Positions 1 through 9,543 of a stretch of DNA of 64,000 bases are shown piece after piece. Position 1 is the stretch's first letter. Each line of letters opens with the position of its first letter. Source of the DNA: Myxococcales bacterium (GTDB lineage: Bacteria; Myxococcota; Myxococcia; Myxococcales; JAJYLH01); assembly GCA_021787845.1 (NCBI GenBank), contig JAJYLH010000005.1, forward strand, positions 150,658-214,657, read 5' to 3'. The position numbers and the translations under genes are program-made. Under the pieces are notes generated by a model. The model was given only the letters and a program-made list of their open reading frames with translations. It was not told the DNA's origin and made no database searches.

Positions 1-407
1 AGGTCGATCGGCAACCGCTCTTCGTCGCCTCGCTGCACCTGAGCTGGACGGCCGACGGCCGCTCGCAGACCGACCAACTGACCGCGTTTCTTCGCACCAT
101 CGACCCGTTCGACGCGATTCCCTTCGTCGCCGCCGGCGACCTCAACCTCGACGTCCGACGTTGGCCGGTGTGGAGCGAGGTGGCTTCGCGACGCTTCTCG
201 GCAGCGCATCCGCCTGGCGTTCCGACCTGGGCGGCGGGCGGTCGGGCCGGCCGGCTCGACGACATCCTGGTTCGCGGGGTCGAGGTCGTCGACCCGCTGC
301 CGATTCCGCCGCTCGGCCAGCGCCTCGAGCTGCCGAACGAGGTCGAGCCGAGCGACCACGTGCCGCTGTGCGCCGACCTCGCCTTTCGCGATCAGCTCTC
401 GCCTTGA
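1..407 (+). CDS. endonuclease/exonuclease/phosphatase family protein, C-terminal part
   Basis: The reading frame is open from the window edge (phase starts at base 3) to TGA at 405-407, so only the last ~134 residues are present. Three signatures of the EEP (exonuclease III / DNase I-like) fold appear in the expected order: a GDLNL block (family GDFN), RLDDILVR (family RIDYIL) and a terminal PSDHVPL (family SDHxP, catalytic Asp-His). The family cleaves phosphodiester or phosphomonoester bonds in a metal-dependent way. The substrate cannot be told because the N-terminal half is missing. It ends 6 bp before the convergent acetyltransferase gene. The family call is firm; the role is unknown. Confidence 0.75.
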   Translation, partial: VDRQPLFVASLHLSWTADGRSQTDQLTAFLRTIDPFDAIPFVAAGDLNLDVRRWPVWSEVASRRFSAAHPPGVPTWAAGGRAGRLDDILVRGVEVVDPLPIPPLGQRLELPNEVEPSDHVPLCADLAFRDQLSP

Positions 408-413
408 TGGCGC

Positions 414-905
414 TTACGGCGCCGACTTCTCGAACCAGCACGAGTCCTCGTCCGCGCTCGCGAGCGCGAATCCGAGCGATCGCAAGAGGCGGATCGATGC
501 GGCGTTGTCGGGGTGGCATTCGGCGCGAACGGTCCGGGCCTCGTGGTCGAACGACCAGCTCACGACCGCCGCGACCGCCTCGGAGGCGAAGCCACGACGG
601 CGGTGGGCTGGCCGCACGTAGTAGGAAAGCTCCACGGCACCGCTCTCGTCTGGCGGTCCCTTGAAGCCGGCGTCGCCCACGATTTCATCGCCGAGCCAGA
701 CGACCCACGGTCCCCACGGCGCCCGCGCCGGATCCTCCCGCCCGAGGCGCGCCTGCTCGGCGAAGAGCAAGACCGCTTCTGCCTCCGGCCAGTCCGAGGG
801 CAGCCGCACGAGCGGCGAACGAGTCGCCTCGCGAGGCGCCAAGGCCGCAGCCAGCAGGTCCCCGGGGCACGGCTCGAGCGAAAGCCGTCGGGTGGCTATC
901 CGCAT
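414..905 (-). CDS. GNAT-family N-acetyltransferase (RimJ/RimL-like)
   Basis: 163 residues, the normal size for a single-domain acetyl-CoA-dependent N-acetyltransferase. The acetyl-CoA loop is seen as RRRGFASEAV at about residues 102-111. The RimJ-type block HPDNAASIRLLRSLGF follows near 131-146. The N-terminus (MRIATRRLSLEP) resembles the usual first strand of RimJ-like enzymes. The acceptor could be a ribosomal protein N-terminus, an antibiotic or a small metabolite, and the sequence does not decide. It is convergent with the nuclease gene and divergent from the HIT gene across a 54-bp gap. Confidence 0.75.
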   Translation of the reverse strand: MRIATRRLSLEPCPGDLLAAALAPREATRSPLVRLPSDWPEAEAVLLFAEQARLGREDPARAPWGPWVVWLGDEIVGDAGFKGPPDESGAVELSYYVRPAHRRRGFASEAVAAVVSWSFDHEARTVRAECHPDNAASIRLLRSLGFALASADEDSCWFEKSAP

Positions 906-959
906 CCGCCAGAGGTCATATCAAGCGCGCAAACGCGCCGCTTTCGATAAGGTCGCCCG

Positions 960-1379
960 ATGCCGGACGCCTGCACGTTCTGCCGCATCGTCCGAGGCGA
1001 GGCCGAGGCCGACCGCGTCTTCGAGAACGACCACGTCGTCGCCATCCTCGACCGGCGGCCGCTCTTCCCCGGTCACGTGCTCGTCCTTCCGCGCGGTCAT
1101 CACGAGACCTTGGCCGACCTTCCGCCGCGGGAAATCGACCCGCTGTTCGGTCTGGTCCGGCGGCTCGCGATCGCCATCGAGGCGGCGCTCGGCGCCGACG
1201 GCAGCTTCGTCGCCCTCAACAACCGCGTCAGCCAGAGCGTGCCGCACCTTCACGTCCACGTCGTGCCGCGGCGAAGAGGCGATGGGCTGAAGGGCTTCTT
1301 CTGGCCGCGCCACGCCTACCCGAGCGACGAGGCACGCCGCGAGATCGCCGCACGCATCGCGCAGGCGCTCCTCGCTTGA
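960..1379 (+). CDS. HIT family hydrolase
   Basis: 139 residues, one histidine-triad domain. The triad HLHVHVV lies near residue 95, where the middle histidine forms a nucleotidyl intermediate in this family. The N-terminus has the usual CTFCRIVRGE start with two cysteines that often bind zinc. The family hydrolyses nucleoside phosphoramidates or Ap4A-type dinucleotides in the cytoplasm; which of these applies is not visible. The ATG fits the domain start. A 117-bp gap precedes transketolase on the same strand. Confidence 0.85.
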   Translation: MPDACTFCRIVRGEAEADRVFENDHVVAILDRRPLFPGHVLVLPRGHHETLADLPPREIDPLFGLVRRLAIAIEAALGADGSFVALNNRVSQSVPHLHVHVVPRRRGDGLKGFFWPRHAYPSDEARREIAARIAQALLA

Positions 1380-1496
1380 CTCGCCGCGATCGATCGTCCG
1401 CGCCACCGTCGCGCACGCGACCCGCGCCAGGGAGGCCCGCGCGCCCACTCGCTTTCCGGTAGCATCGCGGTCCCTTCGCGCCCTGGAGGCCACCTC

Positions 1497-3497
1497 ATGG
1501 ATCTCGCTCGGCTGCCGGACGATCTGCACGCGCTGTGCGTCAACACGCTCCGGTTTCTGGCCATCGACGCCGTCGAGCAGGCTAGGAGCGGTCACCCTGG
1601 GCTTCCGATGGGCGCCGCCGAAATGGCGTTCACCCTCTGGTCGCGCTTCCACGTCTTCGACCCCGCCGACCCCGCTTGGGTGAACCGCGACCGCTTCGTT
1701 CTCTCCGCCGGCCACGGCTCGATGCTGCTCTACGGCCTGCTCCACCTCTACGGCTACGACCTGAAGCTCGAGGAGCTCGGGCGCTTCCGGCAATGGGGGA
1801 GCCGCACGCCCGGGCATCCGGAAAACGTGCTGACGCCCGGGGTCGAGGTGACGACCGGCCCGCTCGGGCAGGGGTTCGCACACGGCGTCGGGCTCGCGCT
1901 TGCGGCCAAGCACCTCGCGGCGCGCTTCAACACCCCCGAACACCCGCTCATCACCTCGCGCGTGTGGGGCATCGTCTCCGACGGCGACCTGATGGAGGGC
2001 GTGAGCGCGGAAGCAGCCTCCCTCGCCGGACACCTCCAGCTCGACAACCTCGTTTACCTCTACGATTCGAACCACATCACCATCGACGGGTCGACCGAGA
2101 TCGCGTTCACCGAGAACGTCAAAGGGCGCTTTCTCGCCTACGGCTGGCACGTCGACGAGGTGGACGGGCTCGACTCGAACGAGGTCGCGGCCGCGCTCGA
2201 CACCGCGTCGAAGGCGGACCGGCCGGCGCTCGTCGTTTGCCGCACCACCATCGGCTTCGGGTCGCCGAACAAAGCAGGAACGCCGTCGGCCCACGGCTCC
2301 CCTCTCGGTCCCGACGAGGCGAAGAAGACGCGCGAGGCGCTGGGTTGGCCGGAGGAGACGTTCTTCGTGCCCGCCCCGGTCCGCTCGGTCTTCGCGCGAC
2401 GGGTGGAGGAGAACCAGCGCGCGCACGCCGAGTGGACCGCGCTCTTCCAGTCGTGGCGGGCGGCGAATCCCGACAAGGCGGCCGAATGGGACCGGCTCTT
2501 CGCGCCGCTGCCCGACGACCTCGAGACGCAGCTCATCAGCGCTGCCGGAGAGCCCGGGGCCGCGACGCGCGCCATCGGCGGCAAGGTGATCAACCGGGTG
2601 GCGGAAGTGGTGCCGGGCCTCGTCGGCGGTTCCGCTGACCTCGATGAATCCACGTACACGCACCTGAAGGCGTACGAGACGATTCAGCCGGGAAGCTACA
2701 GCGGCCGCAACGTGCACTTCGGCATCCGCGAGCACGCGATGGTCGCCTCGATGAACGGCCTGAGCCTCTTCGATGGCCTGCGCGGGTTCACGGCGACGTT
2801 CCTCGTCTTCTCCGACTACGCGCGGCCGAGCATCCGTCTCGCCGCCCTCGAGCACGCGCCGACGATTCTGGTCTTCACCCACGACTCGGTGTTCTTGGGC
2901 GAAGACGGACCGACGCATCAGCCGATCGAGCATTTCTGGGCGCTGCGGCTGATTCCGAACCTCGAGGTGTGGCGGCCGGCCGACCCGCGCGAGACGGCCC
3001 TCGCCTGGGCTGCCGCCCTGCGGCGGCGCAGCGGCCCCACGTTGCTGATTCTCACCCGGCAGAAGCTCGGCCAGCTCACCGGCACGATGCCGACCCTGCC
3101 GGCGAACGCCGACGAGGCCGCCGCGTACCTCGCGCACGAGCCGGACGGACGGCCCGACGCGGTGCTCATCGCGACCGGGAGCGAGACCGCCATCACCGTC
3201 GAGGCGGCGAAGGCGCTGGCGGACGAGGGCCGGCGGGTGCGGGTGGTGTCGATGCCCTGCGTCAGCCGCTTCCTCGCCCGGCCGGCCAGCGAGCGCGAGA
3301 AGCTCCTGCCGCGCGGGGTGCCGACCGGCGCCGTCGAGACGGGCTCGACGATGGGCTGGCGGCAGTTCACCGGTCCGGACGGGCTCGTCATCGGCATCGA
3401 CGACTTCGGGCATTCGGCGCCGGCGGGCGTCATCGCCGAGCGGCTGGGCTTCACCCCAGCGCAGATCGCCCAGCGCGTCCGGGAGTGGCTGCGGTAG
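1497..3497 (+). CDS. tkt: transketolase
   Basis: 666 residues, typical full length. It transfers two-carbon ketol units in the non-oxidative pentose phosphate pathway using thiamine diphosphate and a divalent metal. Visible landmarks are GHPGLPMG near residue 32 (N-terminal active-site His), the ThDP/metal block SDGDLMEGV near 160, and the catalytic glutamate in FGIREHAM near 411. The C-terminal domain (roughly 540-666) includes IATGSE. A GGAGG ribosome site sits just upstream of the ATG. It is convergent with tsaB. Confidence 0.95.
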   Translation: MDLARLPDDLHALCVNTLRFLAIDAVEQARSGHPGLPMGAAEMAFTLWSRFHVFDPADPAWVNRDRFVLSAGHGSMLLYGLLHLYGYDLKLEELGRFRQWGSRTPGHPENVLTPGVEVTTGPLGQGFAHGVGLALAAKHLAARFNTPEHPLITSRVWGIVSDGDLMEGVSAEAASLAGHLQLDNLVYLYDSNHITIDGSTEIAFTENVKGRFLAYGWHVDEVDGLDSNEVAAALDTASKADRPALVVCRTTIGFGSPNKAGTPSAHGSPLGPDEAKKTREALGWPEETFFVPAPVRSVFARRVEENQRAHAEWTALFQSWRAANPDKAAEWDRLFAPLPDDLETQLISAAGEPGAATRAIGGKVINRVAEVVPGLVGGSADLDESTYTHLKAYETIQPGSYSGRNVHFGIREHAMVASMNGLSLFDGLRGFTATFLVFSDYARPSIRLAALEHAPTILVFTHDSVFLGEDGPTHQPIEHFWALRLIPNLEVWRPADPRETALAWAAALRRRSGPTLLILTRQKLGQLTGTMPTLPANADEAAAYLAHEPDGRPDAVLIATGSETAITVEAAKALADEGRRVRVVSMPCVSRFLARPASEREKLLPRGVPTGAVETGSTMGWRQFTGPDGLVIGIDDFGHSAPAGVIAERLGFTPAQIAQRVREWLR

Positions 3498-3523
3498 TCG
3501 CTCGCTGCCGGCACCACGGCACC

Positions 3524-3562
3524 GGAACCGCCGACCTCGAGCGCTCGACGGTGGGTGGTTCC
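3524..3562. terminator. imperfect hairpin between tkt and tsaB
   Basis: An inverted repeat starts with GGAACC and ends with GGTTCC, with further pairing around CTCGAG. It lies in the 139-bp gap between the convergent tkt and tsaB stop codons. There is no T-run on either strand, so a classic intrinsic terminator is not shown; the position is the main argument. Confidence 0.3.
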
Positions 3563-3636
3563 GCGCGCCCGCGCCCATCCCTCGACCGCGCCTGGGCCGA
3601 GCGATGCGGCGGGGTCTCCGAACGCCGACCGATGTT

Positions 3637-4395
3637 TCACCGCTGCGTGATCGACTGAGCTCGCTTCTGGCGCGCGACCTCGGCCTCCGGCGGCCGCAGG
3701 TAGCGCGGCTCCAGGGAGAGGACCCGCGCGAGCTCGAAGACCGGCTCGCGCTCCTGGTGCAACGCGAGGAAGGCGATTTCCGCGGCGCCCGGGTAGCTGG
3801 GCTCTCGCTCCCCGAAACCGCTGCCGACGACCTTCGTGCCAGCCCCGACCGGTTGCGGGCGCGCCTCGTCGGTCGCCAGTAGGCGGAGCACCTCGCTCGG
3901 CGAAGCCGCGGTCGGCGCCACCCGCGTCTCCAGCGCGCCGGTCCGAAAGCGGTGGACCGCGAAGTAGACCTCGCCCTTGCGCGCGTCGAGGATGGGGCAG
4001 AGCCAGTCGGACTCGAGCGGCGCGTCGAAAGGCAGCTCATCGCCGGCCCGAAGCGACGCACGACGCGCGGCCGCGAGCGCCATCGCCTCCAGCGACCCGG
4101 CGCCGACGAGGGGAATCCGCCGCGCGTAGGCGACCGCCTTCATCGTCGCCAGCGCCACCCGCGCGCCGGTGAAGAGACCCGGCCCGAGACCGGCGAGCGC
4201 CACCGCCACTTCGTCCATCGACCGCTGCGCCTCGGAGAGCAGCTCGTCGAACAGGCTCGGCACGACGGTCGAGACCACTGCCGGAGGGCCGGCCGAGCGC
4301 GTCGCGAGAACGCGCATCCCGGTCGCGTCGCGCTCGACCAGCGCGCAGGACAGCACCGGTGTCGAGGTGTCCAGGGCGAGGGCGAGCGCGGTCAT
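3637..4395 (-). CDS. tsaB: tRNA threonylcarbamoyladenosine biosynthesis protein TsaB
   Basis: 252 residues. TsaB is the ASKHA-fold partner of TsaD in making the universal t6A37 modification of ANN-decoding tRNAs; TsaB itself is not the catalytic subunit. The N-terminus ALALDTSTPVLSCAL and the block GLGPGLFTGARVALATMK near residues 70-87 are characteristic. It starts 4 bp after the rseP stop, so the two are almost certainly co-transcribed. The C-terminal ~60 residues are less conserved, as is usual for TsaB. Confidence 0.88.
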   Translation of the reverse strand: MTALALALDTSTPVLSCALVERDATGMRVLATRSAGPPAVVSTVVPSLFDELLSEAQRSMDEVAVALAGLGPGLFTGARVALATMKAVAYARRIPLVGAGSLEAMALAAARRASLRAGDELPFDAPLESDWLCPILDARKGEVYFAVHRFRTGALETRVAPTAASPSEVLRLLATDEARPQPVGAGTKVVGSGFGEREPSYPGAAEIAFLALHQEREPVFELARVLSLEPRYLRPPEAEVARQKRAQSITQR

Positions 4396-4399
4396 GCGA

Positions 4400-6046
4400 T
4401 CACTGGAACCAGGTGCGGATGATGTCGTTGCGGAAGGCGAGGACCATCAGGGCGACCAGCATCACGATCCCGACGTAGCTCGCGATTTCGCGGAACCGGA
4501 GCGGTACCGCCCGGCGGCTGACCCCCTCGATGCCGCTGACCACGATGTGGAAGCCATCCAGCACCGGTACCGGTAGGAGGTTGACCAGCCCCAGGTTGAT
4601 CGAGATCAACGCGAACATCTTGAGGAATGTCGCCAGCCCCCCCTCGGCAGCGATGCTGGTGAGCTGGTAGAGCAGAATCGGCCCGCCGATGCTCCGGCTC
4701 GAGATGTGCCCGCTGGCGATGCCGATGATGCCGAGGACCATCATCCGGGTCAGGTTGACGGTCTCGTCGAAACCGCGGGCGAGCGCCGCCAGTGGCGGAT
4801 AGCTGATCCGGACCAGCTCGGCGTCCGTGTAGGGCACCGGGTGGAAGACGCGGTAGTCGAAGGCGAAGCCGTAGGCCGGCGCGGTCTGCGGCCCCTCCAG
4901 GAAATCCATGGTCTCTTTCATCGGCGCGGTGAAGGCGACCCGGACCCGCGCGCCGCCGCGGTCGACGACCAGGTCGAGCTTCTGCTGGCCGTCCACCACG
5001 TCGCTGTAGCGGATTTCGTTCTCCACCGGCTTGCCGTCGACCTCGACGACCTTGTCGTCGGGCCTGAGCCCCGCCGCCCAGGCGACGCCGCCGCGCTTCA
5101 CCTCGCGCACGTACATCTGCGGGTCGTCGAAGCCGAGCGGCCCTACCCCCGCGGGGATGCGCAGGGTGAGCGCCTTCGCGGTCGCGACCGGCGCCGTCGG
5201 CAGCTTCACCGCCGCCGTCCGCACGACGCCCAGCGTCACCGCTTCTGCTCCCAGCCCGGCCAGCGCGCGCTCGAGCTGGTAGTCGGTGGCGATCGGCTGC
5301 CCGTCGACCGACGTCACCCGGTCGAAATCCTTCAGTCCGGCTAGCGCGGCACGGCTGCCCGGACGGACCGCGATGTACGGTGGCACCTTCCCCGCGAGAA
5401 TCCCGATGAACCCCTGCTTCTCGGTCTCGACCGGATTCTTCTCGGTGGTGAAGCCAGGGGTGAGGCGCAACGTCAGCCGCCGGCCGGCGCGGTCGACGAC
5501 CAGCACGACGGGCTCCCCACCCCGCTTGACGATCTGCTCTTTCATCTCGTCGAACGAGCGGGTGCGCACCCCGTCGACGCTCAGCACCCGGTCGCCCGCC
5601 CGCACTCCGGCGGCCTGCGCGGCCTCGCCCGGCAGCACGAGCCCCACCACCGGGGGAATCTGCGGCTGCGGCGTCAGGTTGACGAGCGCGTAGACGAGCG
5701 GCGGCAGCAACAGGTTCACCGCTGGCCCGGCGAGAGCGATGATCGCCCTGCGGTAGGGCTTCTGCTCGGAGAAACCGCGTCCCTTGTCCTCGGGCGGCAG
5801 CGGCTGCGACGGGTCCTCGCCCGCCATGCGCACGAAACCGCCGAGCGGCAGCGCCGCCAGCACATACTCGGTCTCGCCGCGCTTGACGCCCCACACCTTC
5901 GGCCCGAAACCGAGGGAGAAGCGCAGCACCTTGACGCCGAAGAGCTTGGCGGCCGCGAAATGTCCGAGCTCGTGGAAGAAGATGAGGCCCCCGAGCAGGG
6001 CGATGAAGGCCGCCACTTGGACGAGGTGCGACATCCTTTGCAGCAT
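4400..6046 (-). CDS. rseP: site-2 zinc metalloprotease RseP-like, with three PDZ domains
   Basis: Inner-membrane intramembrane protease that cleaves anti-sigma factors and remnant signal peptides. The zinc motif HELGH is at residues 25-29 in the first membrane helix; the third metal ligand lies in NLLPVPVLDGFH near the C-terminus. At 548 residues it is about 100 longer than E. coli RseP (~450). The extra length fits three PDZ-like repeats rather than two: near residues 130-185 (PGEAAQAAGVRAGDRVLSVD), 225-265 (LAGLKDFDRVTSVDGQPI) and 310-365 (AAGLRPDDKVVEVDGKPV). Start could be the first ATG or the internal ATG at 6034. dxr, often found between cdsA and rseP, is absent here. Confidence 0.9.
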   Translation of the reverse strand: MLQRMSHLVQVAAFIALLGGLIFFHELGHFAAAKLFGVKVLRFSLGFGPKVWGVKRGETEYVLAALPLGGFVRMAGEDPSQPLPPEDKGRGFSEQKPYRRAIIALAGPAVNLLLPPLVYALVNLTPQPQIPPVVGLVLPGEAAQAAGVRAGDRVLSVDGVRTRSFDEMKEQIVKRGGEPVVLVVDRAGRRLTLRLTPGFTTEKNPVETEKQGFIGILAGKVPPYIAVRPGSRAALAGLKDFDRVTSVDGQPIATDYQLERALAGLGAEAVTLGVVRTAAVKLPTAPVATAKALTLRIPAGVGPLGFDDPQMYVREVKRGGVAWAAGLRPDDKVVEVDGKPVENEIRYSDVVDGQQKLDLVVDRGGARVRVAFTAPMKETMDFLEGPQTAPAYGFAFDYRVFHPVPYTDAELVRISYPPLAALARGFDETVNLTRMMVLGIIGIASGHISSRSIGGPILLYQLTSIAAEGGLATFLKMFALISINLGLVNLLPVPVLDGFHIVVSGIEGVSRRAVPLRFREIASYVGIVMLVALMVLAFRNDIIRTWFQ

Positions 6047-6162
6047 AAGCGCGGCGCTAGCCTGTGGCCAGCCTCAGCCGCGCTCGAAGGGCGTCGGCCT
6101 CGGTCGCCCCGGCCTCCGCCGCGGCGAGCCAGAGGCAGCGGCGCCATCGCTCTCCAGCAGCG

Positions 6163-7059
6163 CTAGTGGATTCGGGGGAGGACCACCAGCTTCGCGTAGA
6201 AGAAGACGAGCGGCGCGTTGACGAGGAGCGCGTCGACCCGGTCGAGCATCCCGCCGTGGCCCGGCAGGAGCCATCCCGAGTCCTTCGCGTTCCAGGCGCG
6301 CTTGAGCATCGACTCGCCGAGGTCGCCCAGCGGCCCCGCGATGCCCCCCAGGACGCCGATGGCGACGCAGTCGAGCGCCCGGAGCCCGAGCCCGGCGAAC
6401 GCCTGGACGGCGAAGGCGAAACCGACGCTCGCCGCCATCCCGCCGAAGAAGCCTTCCCAGGTCTTGGCGGGCGAGACGCGGGGCAGGAGCTTGCGGCGCC
6501 CGAAGAGCCGTCCCGCCGCGTAGGCGCCGGTGTCGCCGCCCCAGGTGATGGCGCACGCGAGCAGCACCCAGCCAGCGGCGGTCCAGGAGTGCGGCTGCCC
6601 TCCCAGGCCCCGCAGGGGCACGACGTAGCCGACGAGCGATCCGTAGATCGCCGCGAAGAGCGTCATCGCCACCTGATTCGCGGCGTTCTGCAGGGCTTGG
6701 TTCCGGAAGAGCCGCCAGGTGAGCACGGTGACCAGGACCGCTGCCCAGAGCCAGTGGAGCTGCCGCTCGGCGTGAAGCGACGGGAGGAAGAAGAACGGCA
6801 TCGACGCCGCGCCGGCGATCGCCACGACGCGCAAGCGGTCTCGCCCGAGCGCCATCGTCGACAGCTCGTACGCGTTCGCCGCCGCCGCCAGCGCCGCCAG
6901 CACGGCGAACGGGAGCCCGCCGTACCACATCAGCGCCAACACCGCCGGCAAGAGCACGAGCGCCGTCGCGACGCGGACCAGCAGGTTTCGGTTCTTCGCC
7001 GCGCGGTCGTCCGGGGAGCCGGCTCTCGTCACGTTGGCCGGAACGTCCTGGCGATCCAC
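6163..7059 (-). CDS. cdsA: phosphatidate cytidylyltransferase CdsA
   Basis: 298 residues, polytopic inner-membrane enzyme making CDP-diacylglycerol from phosphatidic acid and CTP, the branch point of phospholipid synthesis. The family region includes SPAKTWEGFFGG near residue 195 and the C-terminal signature LGDLGESMLKR..KDSG..LPGHGGMLDRVD, which carries the metal-binding acidic residues. Several hydrophobic helices precede it. It is followed by rseP after 116 bp on the same strand, a common bacterial pairing. The 5' end is divergent from the kinase gene at 7232. Confidence 0.95.
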   Translation of the reverse strand: MDRQDVPANVTRAGSPDDRAAKNRNLLVRVATALVLLPAVLALMWYGGLPFAVLAALAAAANAYELSTMALGRDRLRVVAIAGAASMPFFFLPSLHAERQLHWLWAAVLVTVLTWRLFRNQALQNAANQVAMTLFAAIYGSLVGYVVPLRGLGGQPHSWTAAGWVLLACAITWGGDTGAYAAGRLFGRRKLLPRVSPAKTWEGFFGGMAASVGFAFAVQAFAGLGLRALDCVAIGVLGGIAGPLGDLGESMLKRAWNAKDSGWLLPGHGGMLDRVDALLVNAPLVFFYAKLVVLPRIH

Positions 7060-7231
7060 GAGACGCTCCCTTCGCGTCGGGCTCTCGCCGTTCCCACCAA
7101 CTTCGGCGTCCCTCCAGCGGCGTTTCTATACCATCGTTCGTCAGCCTCTCGCTCCGATGCTGGGCGCTTCCCCTCCCGCTTCGAACCGTCGTGCTACCGT
7201 TTGGCGCTCGGCGCTCGAAGGAGGTCTTTCT

Positions 7232-8302
7232 GTGCTCCAGCGGATCGGCCCCTACCGGTTGACGCGAATCATCGGCCGGGGCGGTCTCGGCGTCGTCTAC
7301 CGCGCCCTCGACACCCGCACCCAGGCGGAGGTCGCGCTCAAGCTCTTGACCCAGCCGGCGAAGGACACCACTGCCGCGCGGCGGCTCGCCCGCGAGTTTC
7401 GCGCCCTGAGCGGCATCCAGCACCGCCACATCGTCCGGGTTCTCGACGCGGGCGCCCACGAGGAGATGCCCTACCTGGTGATGGAGCTGGTCGACGGCCT
7501 CCCCCTGCGAGCCTGGCTCGACGCGCGGTTCGACGAGCCCGGCTGGAGACCGAGAGCGCCGCTGGACGACGAAAGCGTCTCCGTGACCCGCTCGGCTTCC
7601 CCTCCGCTGGGGGACGATAGCGGTGCTGGGCTCCATCCTCCCCGCGACGAGGCGACCGCTCCCGAGTCCGCGGAGCCCGACAGCCTTCCGCCGCACCGGC
7701 GCCCCTGGACGAGCCCCCGCCCGGACGCGAGCCACCCGGAACCGGTCCCGCTATCCGTGCGGGAGGCGCTCAACCGACCGCGGCGCGTCCAGAAGCTCCG
7801 CCGTGTCGTCACCCAGCTCGCCGAAGGGCTGACCTGCATCCACGGCCACGGGCTCGTCCATCGCGACCTCAAGCCCTCGAACGTCCTGGTGGCGCCAGGC
7901 GGGTGCGCGAAGCTCGTCGATTTCGGGCTCGTCAAGGTCGCTCGCTCGGGGGGCGACACCACTGCCGCCGGGCACCTGGTCGGGACCTACCGGTACATGT
8001 CGCCCGAACAGGCCAGGAGCGGTCCCGTCGACGGCCGCAGCGACCTCTACGCGCTGGGCAGCGTCCTCTTCGAGATGCTCTGCGGGCGGCCGCCGTTCGC
8101 GCAGCGGCAGGTGACCGCGCTCCTCGAGGCGATCGTGCACGAGCCGCCCCCGGCGCCGGCGACCCTCAATCCGGAGGTCGACCCGGCGCTGGCGGACCTG
8201 GCCTGGGACCTGTTGCGGAAGAATCCGGAGGAGCGGGTCCAGACCGCCGCCGAGGTGGCGGAGCGGTTACGCCCGCCGGGAGGGCCGCAGCCTAGTTGCT
8301 GA
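7232..8302 (+). CDS. Hanks-type Ser/Thr protein kinase, soluble, with an insertion in the C-lobe
   Basis: The ORF track starts at 7034 inside cdsA, but GGAGG lies 7 nt before a GTG at 7232, and that start places MLQRIGPYRL directly before the glycine loop IGRGGLGVVY. The result is 356 residues. Catalytic elements are intact: VALKLL lysine, HRDLKPSNVL, VDFGLVKV and YMSPEQ. Between the hinge (VMELVDGLPLRAWL) and the helix before HRD sits an insert of roughly 70 residues rich in Pro, Ser, Asp and Glu. No transmembrane helix follows the kinase domain, so it is probably cytoplasmic. Substrate unknown. It is convergent with lysC (11-bp gap). Confidence 0.85.
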   Translation: MLQRIGPYRLTRIIGRGGLGVVYRALDTRTQAEVALKLLTQPAKDTTAARRLAREFRALSGIQHRHIVRVLDAGAHEEMPYLVMELVDGLPLRAWLDARFDEPGWRPRAPLDDESVSVTRSASPPLGDDSGAGLHPPRDEATAPESAEPDSLPPHRRPWTSPRPDASHPEPVPLSVREALNRPRRVQKLRRVVTQLAEGLTCIHGHGLVHRDLKPSNVLVAPGGCAKLVDFGLVKVARSGGDTTAAGHLVGTYRYMSPEQARSGPVDGRSDLYALGSVLFEMLCGRPPFAQRQVTALLEAIVHEPPPAPATLNPEVDPALADLAWDLLRKNPEERVQTAAEVAERLRPPGGPQPSC

Positions 8303-8313
8303 CCGGCGATGGC

Positions 8314-9516
8314 CTAAGAGCCCACGAGGCGCCGGTGCAGCGCCTGGACCGCGTCGGGCACCTTCTCGCGCTCGACGAAGAGACCGATGCGCTCGGGCGC
8401 CGTTTCCGCCCGGGCGACTTGAATCCTCGCCTCGCGCAGGGCCTCGAGCGCCCGGCGCAGGTTTTCGTGGCTTCCGTTGATGCCGTGGCCGACGCAGGAG
8501 ACGCAGCCGTAACCGTCCTCCAGCCGAAGCCGGTCCGCGAACGCCTTCTTCGCATCCTCGATCACGCGCGGGAGCCGGTGCGCATTCTCCAGCCCGACCA
8601 CCAGGGTCGCGCGCTGGGCGTCGAGCCGCGCCGACTCGGAGGCGAGCCCCTGCCGGTCGGCCAGCTCCGCCAGGGCCGCGAAGTCCTCGGGGGACGCGTC
8701 CCAGACGGTGAGCAGGACCACTTCCGCCTCGCTCGCGATCGCCCGCACCCGGCCCGGCCCCGCCGGCGCATCGAGCCGCCTCAACGGCTCGGCGGCAATC
8801 CGGGTGCCCGGACCGTCGACGAAGGTCGCCCGCGCGTAGAGCGCGATGCCCTTCTCCCGCGCGAACTCCACCGCCTGCGCGTTGAGGACCTTGGCACCGC
8901 TCTCGGCTAGCGTCTGCATCTCCTCGTAGGAGAGGTCCGCGAGCTTCTGCGCCGCCGGAACCACCCGCGGGTCGGCCGAGTACACGCCGTCGACGTCGGA
9001 GCAGATTTCGCAGTACTCCGCCCCGAGCGCGGCGGCGAGGGCCACGGCGGTGGTGTCGCTTCCCCCACGGCCGAGGGTCGTGACCTCCTTTTTGTAGGAC
9101 ACGCCCTGGTAGCCGGCGACGATCACCACGTTCCCGCGTTCGAGCTCGTCCTGGAGCCGGTACGGCCGCACCTCGACGATACGCGCGTTGGCGTGGGAGT
9201 CGTTGGTGATGATGCCGCTCTGGCTCCCGGTGAAGCTCAGGGCGTGGACGCCCAGGTCGTTGAGCGCGAGCGACAACAGCGCCATCGAAATCCGCTCGCC
9301 GGCGGTGAGGAGCATGTCCAGCTCGCGCCGCTCCGGGGTCCCGGTCACCTCCTTAGCGAGCGCGAGAAGCTCGTCGGTCGTGTCGCCCATCGCGCTGACG
9401 ACGACGCAGACCGCGTGCCCGCCCGCGCGCGTGCGGGCGATGCGCTGGGCGACCACCTTGATCTTCTCCGCGTTCGCCACCGACGACCCGCCGTACTTCT
9501 GCACCACGATCGACAT
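8314..9516 (-). CDS. lysC: aspartate kinase
   Basis: 400 residues, monofunctional aspartokinase, the first step from aspartate to lysine, threonine, methionine and diaminopimelate. [13 protein letters not shown] at the N-terminus and [18 protein letters not shown] near residue 150 are the catalytic and ATP sites. The last ~140 residues form a tandem ACT region, the usual allosteric site for lysine and/or threonine. It starts 27 bp after the histidine kinase stop, so it is probably the last gene of the run that begins with the penicillin-binding protein. Diaminopimelate supply to peptidoglycan gives a loose functional link. Confidence 0.95.
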   Translation of the reverse strand: MSIVVQKYGGSSVANAEKIKVVAQRIARTRAGGHAVCVVVSAMGDTTDELLALAKEVTGTPERRELDMLLTAGERISMALLSLALNDLGVHALSFTGSQSGIITNDSHANARIVEVRPYRLQDELERGNVVIVAGYQGVSYKKEVTTLGRGGSDTTAVALAAALGAEYCEICSDVDGVYSADPRVVPAAQKLADLSYEEMQTLAESGAKVLNAQAVEFAREKGIALYARATFVDGPGTRIAAEPLRRLDAPAGPGRVRAIASEAEVVLLTVWDASPEDFAALAELADRQGLASESARLDAQRATLVVGLENAHRLPRVIEDAKKAFADRLRLEDGYGCVSCVGHGINGSHENLRRALEALREARIQVARAETAPERIGLFVEREKVPDAVQALHRRLVGS

Positions 9517-9543
9517 CGGCGTTGCTCCTGATCGGCAGCGATC

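Noticed and set aside
2060-2080. GATTCGAACC string inside tkt
   Set aside because: Resembles a tRNA T-arm complement but lies in the middle of a well-conserved coding region; coincidence.
921-4061. 1046-residue minus-strand ORF
   Set aside because: Antisense shadow of the HIT and transketolase genes. Arg-rich, no ribosome site and no domain; real codon bias lies on the other strand.
6074-7735. ORFs of 518 and 553 residues overlapping cdsA
   Set aside because: Shadows of cdsA and of the kinase gene; cdsA has a full family signature in its own frame.
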